Assembly (NCBI GenBank): GCA_022747635.1
Contig: JAKTNV010000004.1
Span: 22,629,969-22,693,968, forward strand
From: Hetaerina americana
Lineage: Eukaryota; Arthropoda; Insecta; Odonata; Calopterygidae
Direction: 5' to 3'
DNA length: 64,000 bases
Shown here in pieces: positions 46,906 through 60,075 of this stretch. The position numbers were made by a program, and so were the translations under genes. Every line of letters begins with the position of its first letter. Within the stretch, counting starts at the first letter, position 1. Under the pieces are notes generated by a model that was not told the DNA's origin, made no database searches, and worked only from the letters and a program-made list of their open reading frames with translations.

Positions 46906-47507
46906 ATTAATATAATAATTTGATTTGTTTGTTGTGTAAAATTGCATGCATCAGCTTAGTTTTGATTTTTTTCTTGTTGATTCGGGAACTGATGTTAATG
47001 AGATGGAAATTCTCTTGTTTTCGTGTTATAGAATGGTGTTTGGAAGTATCCGTTAAGTGTATTTTTTTCTGACTGACTTTATTTACAGGTGTTATCTTTT
47101 GTGATATTGGTTGGATTTCAGAAGTCATGTTATTTTTCCAGACATTGTCTATCTGCACATGTGAGTTTTCATTATAATAATAATAAAAGAAATTTTCAGC
47201 GAAACGAACAAGGCATTTTGTCTTGTGATTCGTAGAATCCCTCGGTATGAATTTGGAAGTCTCGCACTCATCTCTTCAAACAGTTCAGCAGCGAGGCTCC
47301 ATCTCCCACCAGTTTATCATTAAACATCCACTATTAAAAACCTCTCCAGATCGAAGCCAGGACAAACCCGTTACCCACTTTCATTAGATTCCTTCCAGGT
47401 AAATCTCATGCAACTCATTTCTTCCATCACAGTACCTCTTTATACATAAGTCCAATCGCTAATAAAAATTAACGGAAAGGGGTAAATATCGTTGGTGTAC
47501 TTTATTA
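46906..47507. other. AT-rich non-coding spacer
   Basis: Lies between the LINE 3' end and the mariner pair. Nothing recognised. Confidence 0.45.
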
Positions 47508-47509
47508 TA

Positions 47510-47953
47510 CAGGGTGCGTTTCTAATGTAATGCATTTATTTTTTTACATAAGATATTGAACAGATTTGCACAAACACTTAAAATTCTTCAAATTACTGCC
47601 CTTTGAGTAGGTCGGTGAGCCACTCTGAGTTTTGGCGTTTTGTTTTAGGGTCGTATTCAAAAACCAAGGTTATATCACCAGTGATGACTTTGTCCTAATG
47701 ATCAGGTTCATTTTCGATACGTTGCAAAAGCTCACTTGAAACCTCCGCTCGATTGGTCTTTCGCGACACGATTGGCACGCAGAGGTTTAAATAACCGACG
47801 TCCTGCCGCTTTCGTGGATTGGAGAGCTCTGAGTCTGTTTTTTTTTTTGGAAAAGCCTATTGTCCCATCACCTACTTTAAGTTGTTTGATCTCACTCGAA
47901 GCAATTGTAGCGGCGCGGAAAATTTATTTGCATTACTTTTGGAACGCACTTTG
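47510..47953 (-). mobile_element. Decayed, internally deleted mariner (444 bp)
   Basis: Left end cagggtgcgtttctaatgta and right end ...ggaacgcactttg pair at 21 of 26 positions (including TA) and each is flanked by TA. On the minus strand, VSSELLQRIENEP, a stop, then DKVITGDITLVFEYDPKTKRQNSEW match the mariner segment that surrounds the first catalytic Asp, with GDET changed to GDIT. The text after W is lost and runs into the terminal region. It is an old, small, non-autonomous derivative. It belongs to a mariner lineage different from the neighbour, as judged by the end sequences. Confidence 0.75.
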
Positions 47954-47961
47954 TAGACCTA

Positions 47962-49235
47962 CGCATGATGGTGAGATGAAAAGTTCTCGGCCTGAAAAAG
48001 ACATGGCTTGCCTACCAGCGAAATTTTTGCTCTTGCCTGGGTTCATGAGTCATTAGTTTGCAACACAAGTTTTAACTAGTTTTCTCAAGTAGAGTGCATA
48101 CGTTCTGTTGCAGTAGAATTGTTTCGTATTTTTCGTTAAAATGGAAAATTTTGAATGTCAAGTAGTCATAAAATCCTTCATTTTTGGATGGAATTACCTA
48201 TAAGGAAATGCATCCGAAGTTGACAAAAGTGTACGGGAACTTTGCTCCTTCAACGTCAACCATTAAAAAGTGGGAAACTGAATTTAAACGCGGTCGCACA
48301 TCCATCGAAGATAACCCAGTAACGGACGGCTAAAAACCGAAACCGCACCGGAAACCATCGGAAATGTGCATGATATCTCGTTGGACGGTAGGCGAGTAAA
48401 GTTGAGTGTGAAAGTTAAGGCCGTGGGGATATTGGAAGAAAGGTTGCGGAACATCATGCACAAAGAATTAGGGATGCGAAAGCTCTACTCAAGGTGGGTT
48501 CCTCATTTGCTGAATGCCAATCAAAAGCAAATGCGTAAATGATTAACACAGCAATGTTTGGACCAATTCAACGGATTTCGTGCGTTGATTTGTCCCCATG
48601 GATGGAGACATGGGCCCACCACTACACGCCAGAAACGGAACAGCAGTGGAAGCAGTGGGTGGAGGCTGGTGATTTAGCGCCAAAGAAATCGAAGTCGATC
48701 CAATCTGCCGGAAAGGTCATGGCCAGTGTGCTTTGGGATGCGAAAGGGATCTTGTTTATTGGTTACCTTGAAAGAGGTAGAATAACTACAGGCGAATATT
48801 ACTCCAACCTTTTTGACCAGCTAGATGCCGGAACTCGCGAGAAGAAACCTAGCTTGGAGAAAACTACTTGCACCAGCACAACCTGCTGTCAGTTACTCAC
48901 AAAGGTGAGTTTGCGATGGGAAAACTATGGAATTTTGGGTATGATTTACTGCTCCCCTATTCTCTCGATTAAGCACCCTCAAACTTCTATCTGCTCCTTA
49001 ACTTAAAGACATTTGTTTCTGGGAAGCGCTTCGCGTCCAGTGATGAAATTGAAAGGGCCGTAGATGGACCCACAGCCTTCCAGAATCTCACTTTCGGGAA
49101 GGAATAATGATGTTGGAGAAACGCTCATCCAAGACGTTTAAAGTCAATAGAGATTACGTAGAAAAATAAAATCATTTTTTAACTGTAAATCACATTTTTT
49201 CCTTTAAAGGCCGAGAGTTTTGCACCATACCCTTG
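47962..49235 (+). mobile_element. Full-length but decayed mariner (1274 bp)
   Basis: The left end (ggtgagatgaaaagttctcgg) and right end (ccgagagttttgcaccatac) are recognisable inverted copies with small indels, and TA flanks both sides. Length is that of a complete mariner. It lies 8 bp from the previous, unrelated-ended mariner and in opposite orientation. The transposase frame is ruined (next entry). Confidence 0.78.
48141..49169 (+). pseudogene. Mariner transposase, all catalytic sites lost
   Basis: It begins MENFECQVVIKSF and shows remnants of the HTH region (STIKKWETEFKRG) and YSRWVPHLLNANQKQ. The DDD domain is readable as ETWAHHYTPETEQQWKQW, SAGKVMASVLWDAKGILF and ERGRITTGEYYSNLFDQLD. 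The family's DETW is METW after a nearby frame change; HQDNAPAH is HQHN in another frame; the SPDLAPSD box is SLD-stop-APSN. All three acidic residues are thus gone or broken. It ends with LPESHFREGI and NRDYVEK then stop, the family's usual end. Multiple stops and frame shifts; plainly an old fossil. Confidence 0.85.
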
Positions 49236-52200
49236 TAAGTAACTACATCAGCTACATAGTTCAAAAAGGAGGACTTGAGCCCATAAGTCGTTAGATTAAC
49301 AACACACAAGTAATTTTTAAGGAAACCAAATGGCTAAAATCAAGAGAGCCTACAATGATTAAGCCCAGCTTATATTTGTTTATCTAATGGAGTGAAAGAT
49401 ATCGTTAAGCCCTTTATAATAAACATAACAAACGGCGTGATTAGGAAAAGTAAACTTCCTTCAGTGAAACATAATAGAATTTTATCTGTGCGGCGTTTCC
49501 TACCAATGTTATATCGGCCATATGATATAACTCTTTGATGATCAAATTATTCTTCTATTTTCCAGGATTTCAATGTAGTTTTTTGACATTAAAGTCATGA
49601 GATGATTTTTTTTGAGTAGATTAACTACACAGAGGAACTTTCTTCAATCCAGTAGATGTCAATTTGATGGTATTAGGCTCTGAAATCTTGCAAGACAACG
49701 TCTTCCTCACAAATAAGATATTTCCCGAAATACTCAAAAACATTAATGCATAGGTAAAAATGGTTACTACAAAGGCGACAAAGGTAAGATATTTTACATT
49801 GGTAGGAGGAATTGAAGTATTTAAAAATGAATTTTAAGAAATCGTGAATCGACCCAATTTTTTAATTGAAATAATAATACTATTTATAAGATGAATGGCA
49901 ATTTATACTACAATTACTTCATAATGTTAGTAATTTACAATTATTTAAAGATAAGTGAGTTTTAAATCATCTAAGAGATCTAAGAAGATGTCCTCCTGCC
50001 AGTAGAAAGGCGAATCATTGCACGAAGAAGTACCGTATATCATTAGTGCTTATGATTTTTAGAGACTCTCTTAAATGTTTAAGCCCGTTTCACCATATGG
50101 AAAATTGAATACAATTATTTTGGAGGAGAATGCTTGAGACTGGTCGGTTTTAACGGTGGGTAGGGTAACGGCTATTCAATTATCTTAATGGTTTTGTGGA
50201 CATGTAAACGTTGCAAAAACATATTTATCGAAGAACATATAAGTTATTGCAACTCATACTTTCAAAGTAACCATATAATAGGTATGAAAATTTTGAAAAG
50301 GAAAAATTAATATACTGCTTACTTTAAACACTCAGGGAAAACTGAATATGATGGAATTACTCGATAATTAAGTGCAACACTAATTATTTATTAATTTTTA
50401 GGGAATAAATAATATGAGTATCTTTTAGTCATGAATATCTTTTATCACTGTTAAAAATAAGCAAATATTTTCGCTGTGTTTCTCGGATAAATTAAAAACT
50501 TATTTATTTTCTTATTATTACCAAGGGAAGATGATGTCATATGAAACTTCTTTGATTGCGTGGCAAGTAAGCAAATTTTAATGCTGAGAATTAAAAATGT
50601 TCATGTTCGTCCTAGTTAATAAGTAGTTAATATTTGAAGGTACTATAGCATTAGGACTTACATTTTAACTATTTAAATGCCATAGTAACTAAATATACAT
50701 AGTTCTCGCATTCTATTCATCAACACCTTTTAAAAATCGCCATTTAATATTCATGAAACTCAATGCCTTATAAAAAGAGTGTGCCTCTACCTGAAAACAG
50801 TCTAATTAAAGGTTTTCAATATTATCACCCAATATTTGGGGGCTCTCAAAAACATCTCTGACTTTGCTCGCAAAAATTATCGATACAATGCTCCTATTCA
50901 CAGTATGATTGACGAATCGCTCCTACTTTTTTCAACGTGAATGTAGCAAACTTTTTTCGAAGATTTGTGGAAGTATTGCACCCAATCATCCAATACAATC
51001 CGCCATAGAAGATCTTCAGTCCAGCGATATCTCTTCGAAGATATCGCCCTATCGCCTCCTCCCGATTCCAAAGCTGGCCAGCCTCTCAGAACAGCTTTCG
51101 TTCCAGCCCTGAACTCCCACCTCCTGAAGGCTCGCTTCCCACTCCCACCTCTCGCCGCCTCCCTCGCTTCTCCTTGTATTGCTACCCACCTTACGCCCCT
51201 CAATTTTGAAGTGACCTTTTCACCGCCTCCTTCACGTGAGACAAAAGGAATCCCTATCGGCTTTAACTTATTCCCAAAAGCTTTCAGCGAAAGGAAGAGG
51301 GAGAGAGGAAAACCGACACGACGTAGGAAAAAAGAACGAGCAACCTTTTATGCAAATTGGACTTGAATCCTGGCGAAAAGGAACGAGAGATTCTATCCCC
51401 TTTTTGTTTTTATAAGGGAAAGTGTATCAACCTCGAGCAAGCTTAAGGCATATTTGTTTTTTTTTGTAATTAACGAGAACTTCAATACTGGTGAGCTAAA
51501 TTCCTTTTAACTATCTCATTACCACTCAAGCTTTATAATTTATCATTTCGTCTCCTACGCACATTCATTTGGAAACCAGGAAAATGTAACGTTTGAGCTG
51601 TATTTATTCAAGGAAGTCTAATGGATTATTATCGGATGGAATCAAGTGGGGAAATAAGTCAATAATGTCATGCCTGCGGAAGAAACGTTTCTACAAACTT
51701 AATAACAGACTCGCATTATTGTATTTATTCATAATAGCTATAAAACATAAATATCGATGACATCCTCAAATGACAACTTCTAGGTTCCAAGAAGTTTAGA
51801 CAAATCTTTGCTGATGTATGCGATTTTTTTATGGAGTGGATAGCTTCTCTCAGAAAATGAGCCAGCACCTTACATCAGACTATAGATTTACACAGGCGAC
51901 CCTCTTCAGTGCTTCTTAGTTGCAGTACGAAATGCATTGTATTCAAGGTATTCTAACTTTTGCAAATAGGTTTTGGACGGCCCGTAATTAGTATCCATTC
52001 AAGGTTTCTATGGATTTGATTAGGTTTTTTACGAGTACTACATATTTTTATTAGAAATTCAACTAACTGCGGAAGGTGCTGTGACAGCAACTTTAATAGA
52101 GGTATCCGCCAATAGCATTAAAATTATTACAATTAGGAATGGAAAAATTTGCATTCGTTTAATAAATGAATACTTCTGAGAAAAACCAACTACATTAAAT

Positions 52201-55200
52201 GTAGCTGATGAAGAATTCAGTTAACCTTTTATGCAAAGAAAATATTATTTTTGGGGATGTATTTATAAGGAATGTAGAATATTTTTCAGCTCGAAGAGTT
52301 ACGTAAAAATAAAAAAAAAGATGCTCAGTTTCCTTACCGGTATAACTATTAGAAGGAAGCCCTAAGTTCACAGAGTCGAATGTTGTTTCGAATATGGAAT
52401 TTGTTCTCATTTTGTATGTTTTACCAATCTTGTTCCAAATGCGTCATAAAATAAATTGTTGAGGAAATCTAATTTCAAATTATTTTTACTCTAAAGCGCG
52501 TTGTATAACTACATTTAATACTCTAAGGAAATATTGCGCTTCATTCCATTTTTTTGTTAAGAAAATGTCGTGAATTTTAGAGAATTGGTTCCACATTTTA
52601 ACTTCTTTGCGAATGTTGTCGTAACGAGAAAATTACTGGAGATCATTCGTATGTTTTTTTTTACCTCTTGAGAGAATTAAAACGTGCATGTCAATGACAG
52701 AAAACGTTAAAATAATCATCGCTTCAGTTCAAAGAGAGATGGTTATTTTATACTTAACAAAGAACAATAACAATATTTATTATCTCCAGAACACATCGGT
52801 TTCGAGAATGAACCGTCTCCATCATAAACATTTCTCACCAGAACAGAGAAAATAATACAGCAATTTAGACGTAATATGGACGGATGCAGATGCAAAACTC
52901 TCATCTCCATTAAAATGAAAATATCAACAGCAAAACTTTCGGTAAGCAATCATAAATACGTACATTTATATTCCACTGTTGTATAGTTAACGGTTTTGTG
53001 GAAATAAATTCCTCGAAAGGGAAAGTCATATCACATTCCCTTCTCCTCTTTCTCAATCAAAATTACCCTGTCACCTCCGCCCCCCCCATCCTTCCCTTCC
53101 CATGCGACCTTGTTTCCTTTCTTTGGTCCCTCCTTTCCCTTACATCGCACCCATATATAAAATATATTCCGCCACCCTCGATCTCTAAGCAAATTATGAA
53201 TAAGGAAACACCACTCACCACAAACTTCAATATGATTTCCAGATTTCCTCCTTTTCCCAGAATAATATTGAGACTGATGGAAAAATGATCGATTTTTTTG
53301 CTTAAAAAAGCAATTACTACCGTCACTTTTGAATATTAATCTTAAAAACGCCTTTGAATATTTTATTTACTATAACTTTCAAATTATTTAATTTTCGATC
53401 ACTCTGTAATCATTTTTAGAAGTTTTTATAAATATTCAGTGGCCAAAGTACATTGATTACAAATGATGTTCTACAGTATAATTTCTTTGCTAACATTTAT
53501 TCGAACAGTTTATCATTATCTCTTGCAAAAATTGCTTTAGAAGCTCCCAAGGACACCATGATTTTGCATAATATTCATTTATTGCCCTAAGTGCCCTTCC
53601 TTAGCAAAGGTAATCCTTGAGAAACTTCACAGACACACATTAAAACGTCAACAAGAAAGACACCCTTTAACCCTCTAATGCTTCATATCATTTAGCTTGT
53701 AAAAAGACAATGAATAATTCAATTTAATTGTTTCAGAACGGTTTTTAATTAGCCCAGGAAAAACTCATTTTTCTTTTTAAAATCCTTTTCCTTCCCCGAT
53801 GTACTGGCGAGGCTTCTCAAAAACACGTGAAAACCCTAAGTGAGCATTGTGGAGAGGGAAAGAGAGACAAAATAAAGGTATTCCCTCTCTTGCATTAATT
53901 TCTGGTGACGCATGAAATGCCATTTCAAACATGAAAAAACGGACAGTATCATTTACTTTCGATTACATGAAAACAATGGTTTTTTTATCCACACTTAGCA
54001 TGGAATCAGATAAGTCTTGGACTTAAATAGATAAAGAGCGAACTATCGCGGTTGAAGAACACTGACATCCATATTGAAAGATAATATCATTATATTCATT
54101 AAAGGAGCCTTCGAAGGAAACTGACCATTAAGTGCTAGATTTTACATTTCAAAACTGTTGCAAATAGCATTTGGTTTTGCATGACGAAGCTTAGGTTTCG
54201 GAAAAAAATACTACGCCATCCAAATGGCATTAAAGTTTAAACTAGTTATTAAAAGGGTAATGAAAGATGCGTTATTTATTAAATTTGAAAATTTATTATA
54301 AATTAGGAATAGGTTTCTAGACTGGCAAAGTTGTGATAAACCAAAAATAAGTGAGGTGACTTCAGTGAACCTTCAACGAATGAAAGGCTAGTATTTCCAT
54401 GTACTCATGCTTAGGAAATACTACACAAAGGTACGTGAGGTTGGAGTAAGTGTAGGAGTGCTTGCAGATGACCGGAAGAGAAAAATATTGCAAGATTGGA
54501 AAACTTTGATAGTCCAGACTTCGGTGAGGAATCTATCTTCAAAATACAAAAAGTTTTCATTATTTTATGTTTCAAAAATTTACGATAGCAAAGTACCGAA
54601 AAAGTTTTGGAATAATTAGCTACTTATTATCAGGTAACATATGAAGCATTTCAAACTATTTGATGCTTCCGTATGACTTTAATTTTAGTCGAACCCAATA
54701 TCCTGTCTCCCGCCAATCTCTTTATCCACTCATAGTTGCTCCGAAATTTCCCATTACCTGCTTGTCATAATTGGTAATCCTTGGTATTTTACTATAATTA
54801 TATTCCTCCATATTTTCTTCAATTATATTGTTCCCTAAATTTTAGTCCCTTTGTATGTGGCCCACTATTTTTCCTCTCCTTCTTAAACATCAAGTGTCCG
54901 AAGACTTTCATTTTTGCCCACTCATCGCAGAACCCTTTATTTGCTACTCTATCGAGTTTTTCAAAATTCTTCGGTAGCGCTACAATTCCATCGGCTCCAA
55001 TCTTCATTTTTCTGTTGCTCATATTACCCCTATCTCGAATTCGTATAAACCACATGAAAGTTTTCATTAGCTGCTTCTTTGTGTATAGACTGGTACCATA
55101 TCGGATTTGTAACACTTTCTTCTGTCAGAACTTAAATGTAACCCAGTGATGCCGTTACCATATTCCTATAGTTTCTTTGCTCACTACAGGTCTTCCGGTT

Positions 55201-55259
55201 CGACAGAGCCATTATAATTGGGAACTAATGCTGTAATTCAGAATTAGTTCTCCACTGGC
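49236..55259. other. AT-rich non-coding, GC-richer patch at 50890-51370
   Basis: Six kilobases with no recognised gene. The patch 50890-51370 has long frames on both strands, no domains, and a small 9-bp inverted repeat gcgatatct/agatatcgc at 51024-51047. The rest is AT-rich. From about 54690 to 55259 the minus strand may be the decayed continuation of the next LINE relic. Confidence 0.45.
52799..52824 (-). repeat. Isolated stem-GAAAC motif
   Basis: The minus strand reads tgatg, the perfect 4-bp hairpin gaga...tctc, gaaaccgat. It is the same arrangement as in the insertions at 17.6 and 30.6 kb. I see no clear flanking duplication, so the element borders are unknown. Confidence 0.45.
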
Positions 55260-55570
55260 GAAGGAAGGCAAGTTCACACAGCTACCGCCGCCTATGCATC
55301 TATAGTGCGTGCATTAATCTTCTGTTCATATAGTTTATTCCAATTTCTTTCAGGTTATGTACGCAATACCATATTCCAGTCCACTTTTTCAAAGGTTTAC
55401 GGCATATTAATAAGTGTTATAATTGTAAAGGCCATTTTATCTTTCTCCTTTCTCATTACGATGCATGCGAGCAAGAATTGCTTCTCTTGATCCTTCTTTT
55501 CTTCTAAATCTAAACTGTTTATCCCAAAATAACACTTTTCCGCTTACTTCTCTATTGTGTAATAGATAAC
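55260..55570 (-). pseudogene. LINE reverse transcriptase N-terminal part, relic
   Basis: On the minus strand, DKQFRFRRKEGSREAIL corresponds to the family's RT start (qFGFRkG.GTReAI), with an extra residue. It is followed by MAFTIITLINMP, a stop, TFEKVDWNMV (family yaaFiDleKAFDrVdW) and, after a frame change, KEIGINYMNRRLMHAL (family keiGidyrdrrLI.nLY). Several stops are present. The sequence belongs to the same broad group as the relics at 5.1 and 30.3 kb. Borders are uncertain, and decayed continuation towards 54700 is possible. Confidence 0.6.
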
Positions 55571-58500
55571 TAATGCCATTAGCTTTAATGTATGAATTTG
55601 TAGATTTATTATCCTAAAGTTTTTACATTTGTTTGCCTACTCCTCTTCAGATATAAGAAGTATTTAAACTTAAAATTCATCGACGTTCCTCTTCTCATAT
55701 GCAGAACACGAAATAAATTCTGTATTTTTTGGAGTTTATTGAATTCCACGTCTTAAATTTTTAAATAATTTTGAGGGCATACTGTTGATCACTGGTGTAT
55801 CGTGTTAGTCTATTAATCCCTTGTTGCATTGTCAAATCTAAGGTTACAGTCTCCTTTCTCATTATTTTTGACTCAATTCTTTTCTTCCAGTTCTACAGTT
55901 ATACACATACCATACATTTCTTTTCGTATGTTGTTCTCCAACTTCGGTAAGGTCGTAACCAAAACAATGCCAAAGGGTGTTGATATTTGATCTGCGTTCA
56001 TTGAAGAGGTTTCAAAAGATTCGGTAACTGCTTCAAATTTCACAGGTTGTGCTACACCTAATAAATTCATCCTTCGTTAATATTTCTTGATTTTTGCTTG
56101 GCTTTATTTTTCAAACTTCTGTAACATACATTCTTATAGGCTTTTTATACTTCCTTGATGGAACTAAAGACCCCCCAAGATAAGCGAATAATGTAGTAAA
56201 ACTTTTAATTTTTCAAATTTTTTAAATAATTTTAGAACGGTATCTTGGTACAATTTCCACCCTAAGTACTAGAAGTAATATATAGTATAATGGCGTTTTG
56301 GGCGTATCGTATAAGAGTATTAACTATACGTATGCAATACTGACTTTATATATTTTACACCAACTACTCTGTATTTAAAAGTTTTTGAATTTTTATTTAT
56401 TGAGGAAAGGAATAAATATTTTATATCCCTATTAGGAAGAAGTTTCATGGTAAAGTAATTACAAGAATGATACATTGCGCTGAAACCGTAGCCAGTGATT
56501 TAAATTAAGTGTTCAAGTAATTTGTGTCATGTGATAGTCCCATATTTCAAGGTATATGGGTATGGTGATAAATCGTTTCAAGGTATGGTGATAAATCGTT
56601 TTAACATTTTTACGTCTTCTCCAGACTTCCCGAGCTATTTAGATTTTAGAAATAAATATTCTGATTACTTTAAGATTTGATAATTTAATTATGTTATGTT
56701 ATTAAATAAAATACTGAAAGGTTTACTTTCATCAATGATTATTGCCTTTCGACCAACTCTCAATCATGAAATTTATTGTTAGTTTTGCGCTAAGCTGCCA
56801 TTATGGGAAAGTAGTAGCATTAGAACCATTGTTAAAACAATGAAGTGTGATGAACACACAACAGTCTTACTTATTCTGCTAGAAGTATTTAAACGTTGAG
56901 ATAGTGTGACAAAGAGTTTAAAAATTGTCTTAATCAGCTGTGAGAAATGAGGCTATTAATTGGAATCACCAATTGTTAGAGACATCTTTATGTCTCTTAT
57001 GAATTTTCATTTAATTTGTTAATTTATATTTAGGTAAGTTAGATAGAGTATGTCAAGTACTCAGATGAATTGTACAAACAATTATTTGGCTTTTTTATGA
57101 CTGGGTAATAAAGTAATTTTGTTCCCCTATGAGAGCAGAATCAATATTTTAAAAAATTATAGCTGCGTTGGATTTAATAACAACAAATTATGACAAATGA
57201 CATATGAAAGCATTCACCATCGAATATAAGTGGGTAAATGGGTAAAATTCGAAAATAACCAATGCTTTAAAATAATACCGAATTATTATAAAACTTGAAA
57301 TTTAATATATGTAATTCAAAATATTATAACTTTATATCAGTTTAAAAGCACTGCTATTACCAGAACAGGTTTAGAGGTTTAAAATCTAGTATTTTTTAGC
57401 AACCACATTTGTAGGTATTTACGGGTTATGTTCTTGAAATAATTCTTTCTCAAGTGATAAAGAAAAAGACTGAAACCTTAGAGTATAATCAACTTTTCAC
57501 TACAAGACTATTTTTTCGCTTTATGTACATATTTTTTCGCATTGTTTACTTTTAATTGCATCCGTATGATGTCATGCATTATTCTTTTTTAATCGAAACT
57601 TTAACGTCGCGAAGACATATTCATACAGTATTTTACATTTATACTGTTTCTGATAAAACTCACATACCTTTTGTCTAAAATGTATTCGCTAATATTCAAT
57701 ATTTAATCAATTTAACCGGCCAAGTAACCCTCCGTAGGGAGATAATGAGATAGCCTTTTCAGTAGATGCATATAGAATAAAACAAGGTATTTAGGAATTG
57801 AAAACCTAATCTTTCATCACCTTGATTGAGTCAGGTACTCATGCCTGAGCGCTGTTTTCAATAAAAAATATCAACTTAGGCAAGGAGAAAATTAAAACAC
57901 CCATTACAATTGCTAAGCTCATTCACTACTGAGCAATATAAAATTCGAGAAAAAGTCTGAAAACAATCAACTAAGCGTAGATCGTACTTATGAAAAATTG
58001 TCTACGGTAAATAATAACTTCCACACATACCATCTATCAAGAATATATATTTGCTCACCATTTAGTATCAATTAACTTACGTCACATGCGATCGAAAGTT
58101 ATCTTTTTCTTAGCATGAAATTATAATGAACTAAAAATGTAATGAAAATATAGGAATAATAAAGGTGAGAAGGTATATTGGAGTCATACATTCTGCATTA
58201 AATTCAAAAATACATTTTCGTCGATGAATTCGTGTTCAAAACTGGAAATGAATACATTTAAGTTCAAAATGATATGCAATTAGATGCATGAATTTTAATA
58301 TCGTTACCTTACATGAAGTATATACATATACTTGATTGAAATAAGCGGAAGTGAGCTCCTGTGAAGCATTATATATCAATGAGGATGTTAGTCACGGCAT
58401 AACGCATGAAAACATGACCATTTTTCGGTCCATTCCTGACGATTGTTGAGACACCAGAACATTAATCAACCCGCCACGCGTTCCCTTCCCCTTGAAGAGA

Positions 58501-59752
58501 AAGACCTCCTAGTTGAAGAGTCCGCCGCCGGATCGGTATGTCTAACCCAACGCATAGCCGTTTCAAATTCCGAACAACAGATGGCGAATGTAGGCACCTT
58601 CGAAGTCGATACCCGCGTAGACGCCAGAATGAGAAAATTTGTCTGGTCCGCGACATTTGACGCCAGGCGTCAGGGCGAAGCAAGGATCTTCGGTAATTAA
58701 ATAAGAACTATCAAAAGAAATTAACGCTTTATCACCAATAATTGTTTTAGACACGTATTAATTGATTGTCACACAAATTTACCCCAGCAACCATATTCAT
58801 GACATTGTAACTTTCAAGTCCGTTCAAAAGATTCTGTCGGAACCACGTTTGGATTTGTACAATTGCATCCAAATTAAATTGTTTGTATATAATTCATTAT
58901 TTCAGGTCCAGCATTCAAATTTTGATCAAGTGAAGCATGCATCTTTGGAAATAATTCTTTATTTAAAGTACAATATTACGCAAAATGTACGAAACACTTG
59001 TATGTTTCAAAAATATTCTTCTCTACTGTATCTTCTCCTTCACTTTCATCCAAAGCGAATCACTGAACAGGTAAAAAAAAATGCATTCTAATTATGCAAA
59101 TTTTTAACATTAACACAAATTTGATATTATTCCTACGCAGCTTCATGATATTTTGGTCATTAAAGAAAAGCAAAGATGAGAAAAAGATGGAAAATATTTA
59201 ACTGCATTGCCTAAGTTCTGTGATTTTCTTACTATTACACAGGAACTTTCATTATTTAGCACATTTTTATCACAAGTTTGGGGTAGACAATCAGGATTGA
59301 TGAGACTGAGAGCGGGGAAGGGAAAGGAGAATTATACAGAGAAAATGGGAAAAGGATAACAGTAAGACAAGTGTGGAAATCGTGGTTAAAGAGGAGTGAG
59401 TTCTTTTTCCTCCAATTAGCCAATAAATACACCTTCCCCCTAATTCTTAAGCCCGATATTAAAAAAAAAAAAATTCACCGGAAGATATCGCACCACGATG
59501 CCGTGCGAGGTCGCAAAATATGCAGAAAGAGTTGTATTGCAATGTTGTGCTTTTACGTAAATAGCTTAAATTCATTCCAACGACCTAGGAAATTTTTGGC
59601 ACCCATAAAATTCTTACAGAGTCATACATAGCTCAAATTTAATCGCACAATAAAATGTTATCCCAACTGCTAAGGAAGGAAAAAAAATAATCTGCATAGA
59701 GCGATAAAAATGAACACCTTTTTTATACTATGTTACAATAAGCTATGTTCTT
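55571..59752. other. AT-rich non-coding, GC-richer patch at 58440-58700
   Basis: No gene recognised. Patch 58440-58700 has an 85-codon plus frame with even composition and a donor-like gtatgt at about 58536, but no recognisable domain. A tandem duplication is listed at 56559-56604. Confidence 0.4.
56559..56604. repeat. 23-bp tandem duplication
   Basis: ggtatggtgataaatcgttt is repeated head to tail at 56559 and 56582 with one late mismatch. Confidence 0.9.
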
Positions 59753-60016
59753 TTGATCAAGGTTATAACTATCGATAGAGCCCGCCAGCTAGCATTTGAC
59801 GGGCCAACGTCTATCTGCGTCGGCTGCGAAACAATTGTCGGTGGAAAGGCAAGCAGCGTGCTTGAAGAGTTTCAGGGTGTATCCTTTGGTAATAAGACCG
59901 AGCACCTTATTTTTCCAGAAAAGGACGCCGAAAATCAGAGAAATAGGCAGAAAATTCCTTCATATGACCAAACATTGAGACCAGGGCTGTTGATAGGGCA
60001 CAACTCATTTCACTAG
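59753..60016 (+). pseudogene. Possible BEL/Pao-like retrotransposon protease-end fragment
   Basis: The frame reads ARQLAFDGPTSICVGC, GGKASSVLEEFQGVS and ends IPSYDQTLRPGLLIGHNSFH. In BEL/Pao polyproteins the region after the aspartic protease has the pattern A..LgL.Gp..pl...w, then lPi.sYd...P.iLIGldn.hL before the RT. The order and spacing here agree. No RT, integrase or LTR could be found next to it, and the protease active-site triplet is not visible. If correct it is a short remnant of an LTR retrotransposon. The match is from memory of the family and is moderate. Confidence 0.4.
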
Positions 60017-60075
60017 GGGCGTGGTAAATATCCTCATCTCTGAAAGGACGCTGAATCTGCCGCAGAAAAGCGATG

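Noticed and set aside
58443..58700. 85-codon frame as a host exon
   Set aside because: Composition is plausible and donor-like words are present, but there is no acceptor, domain or other support.
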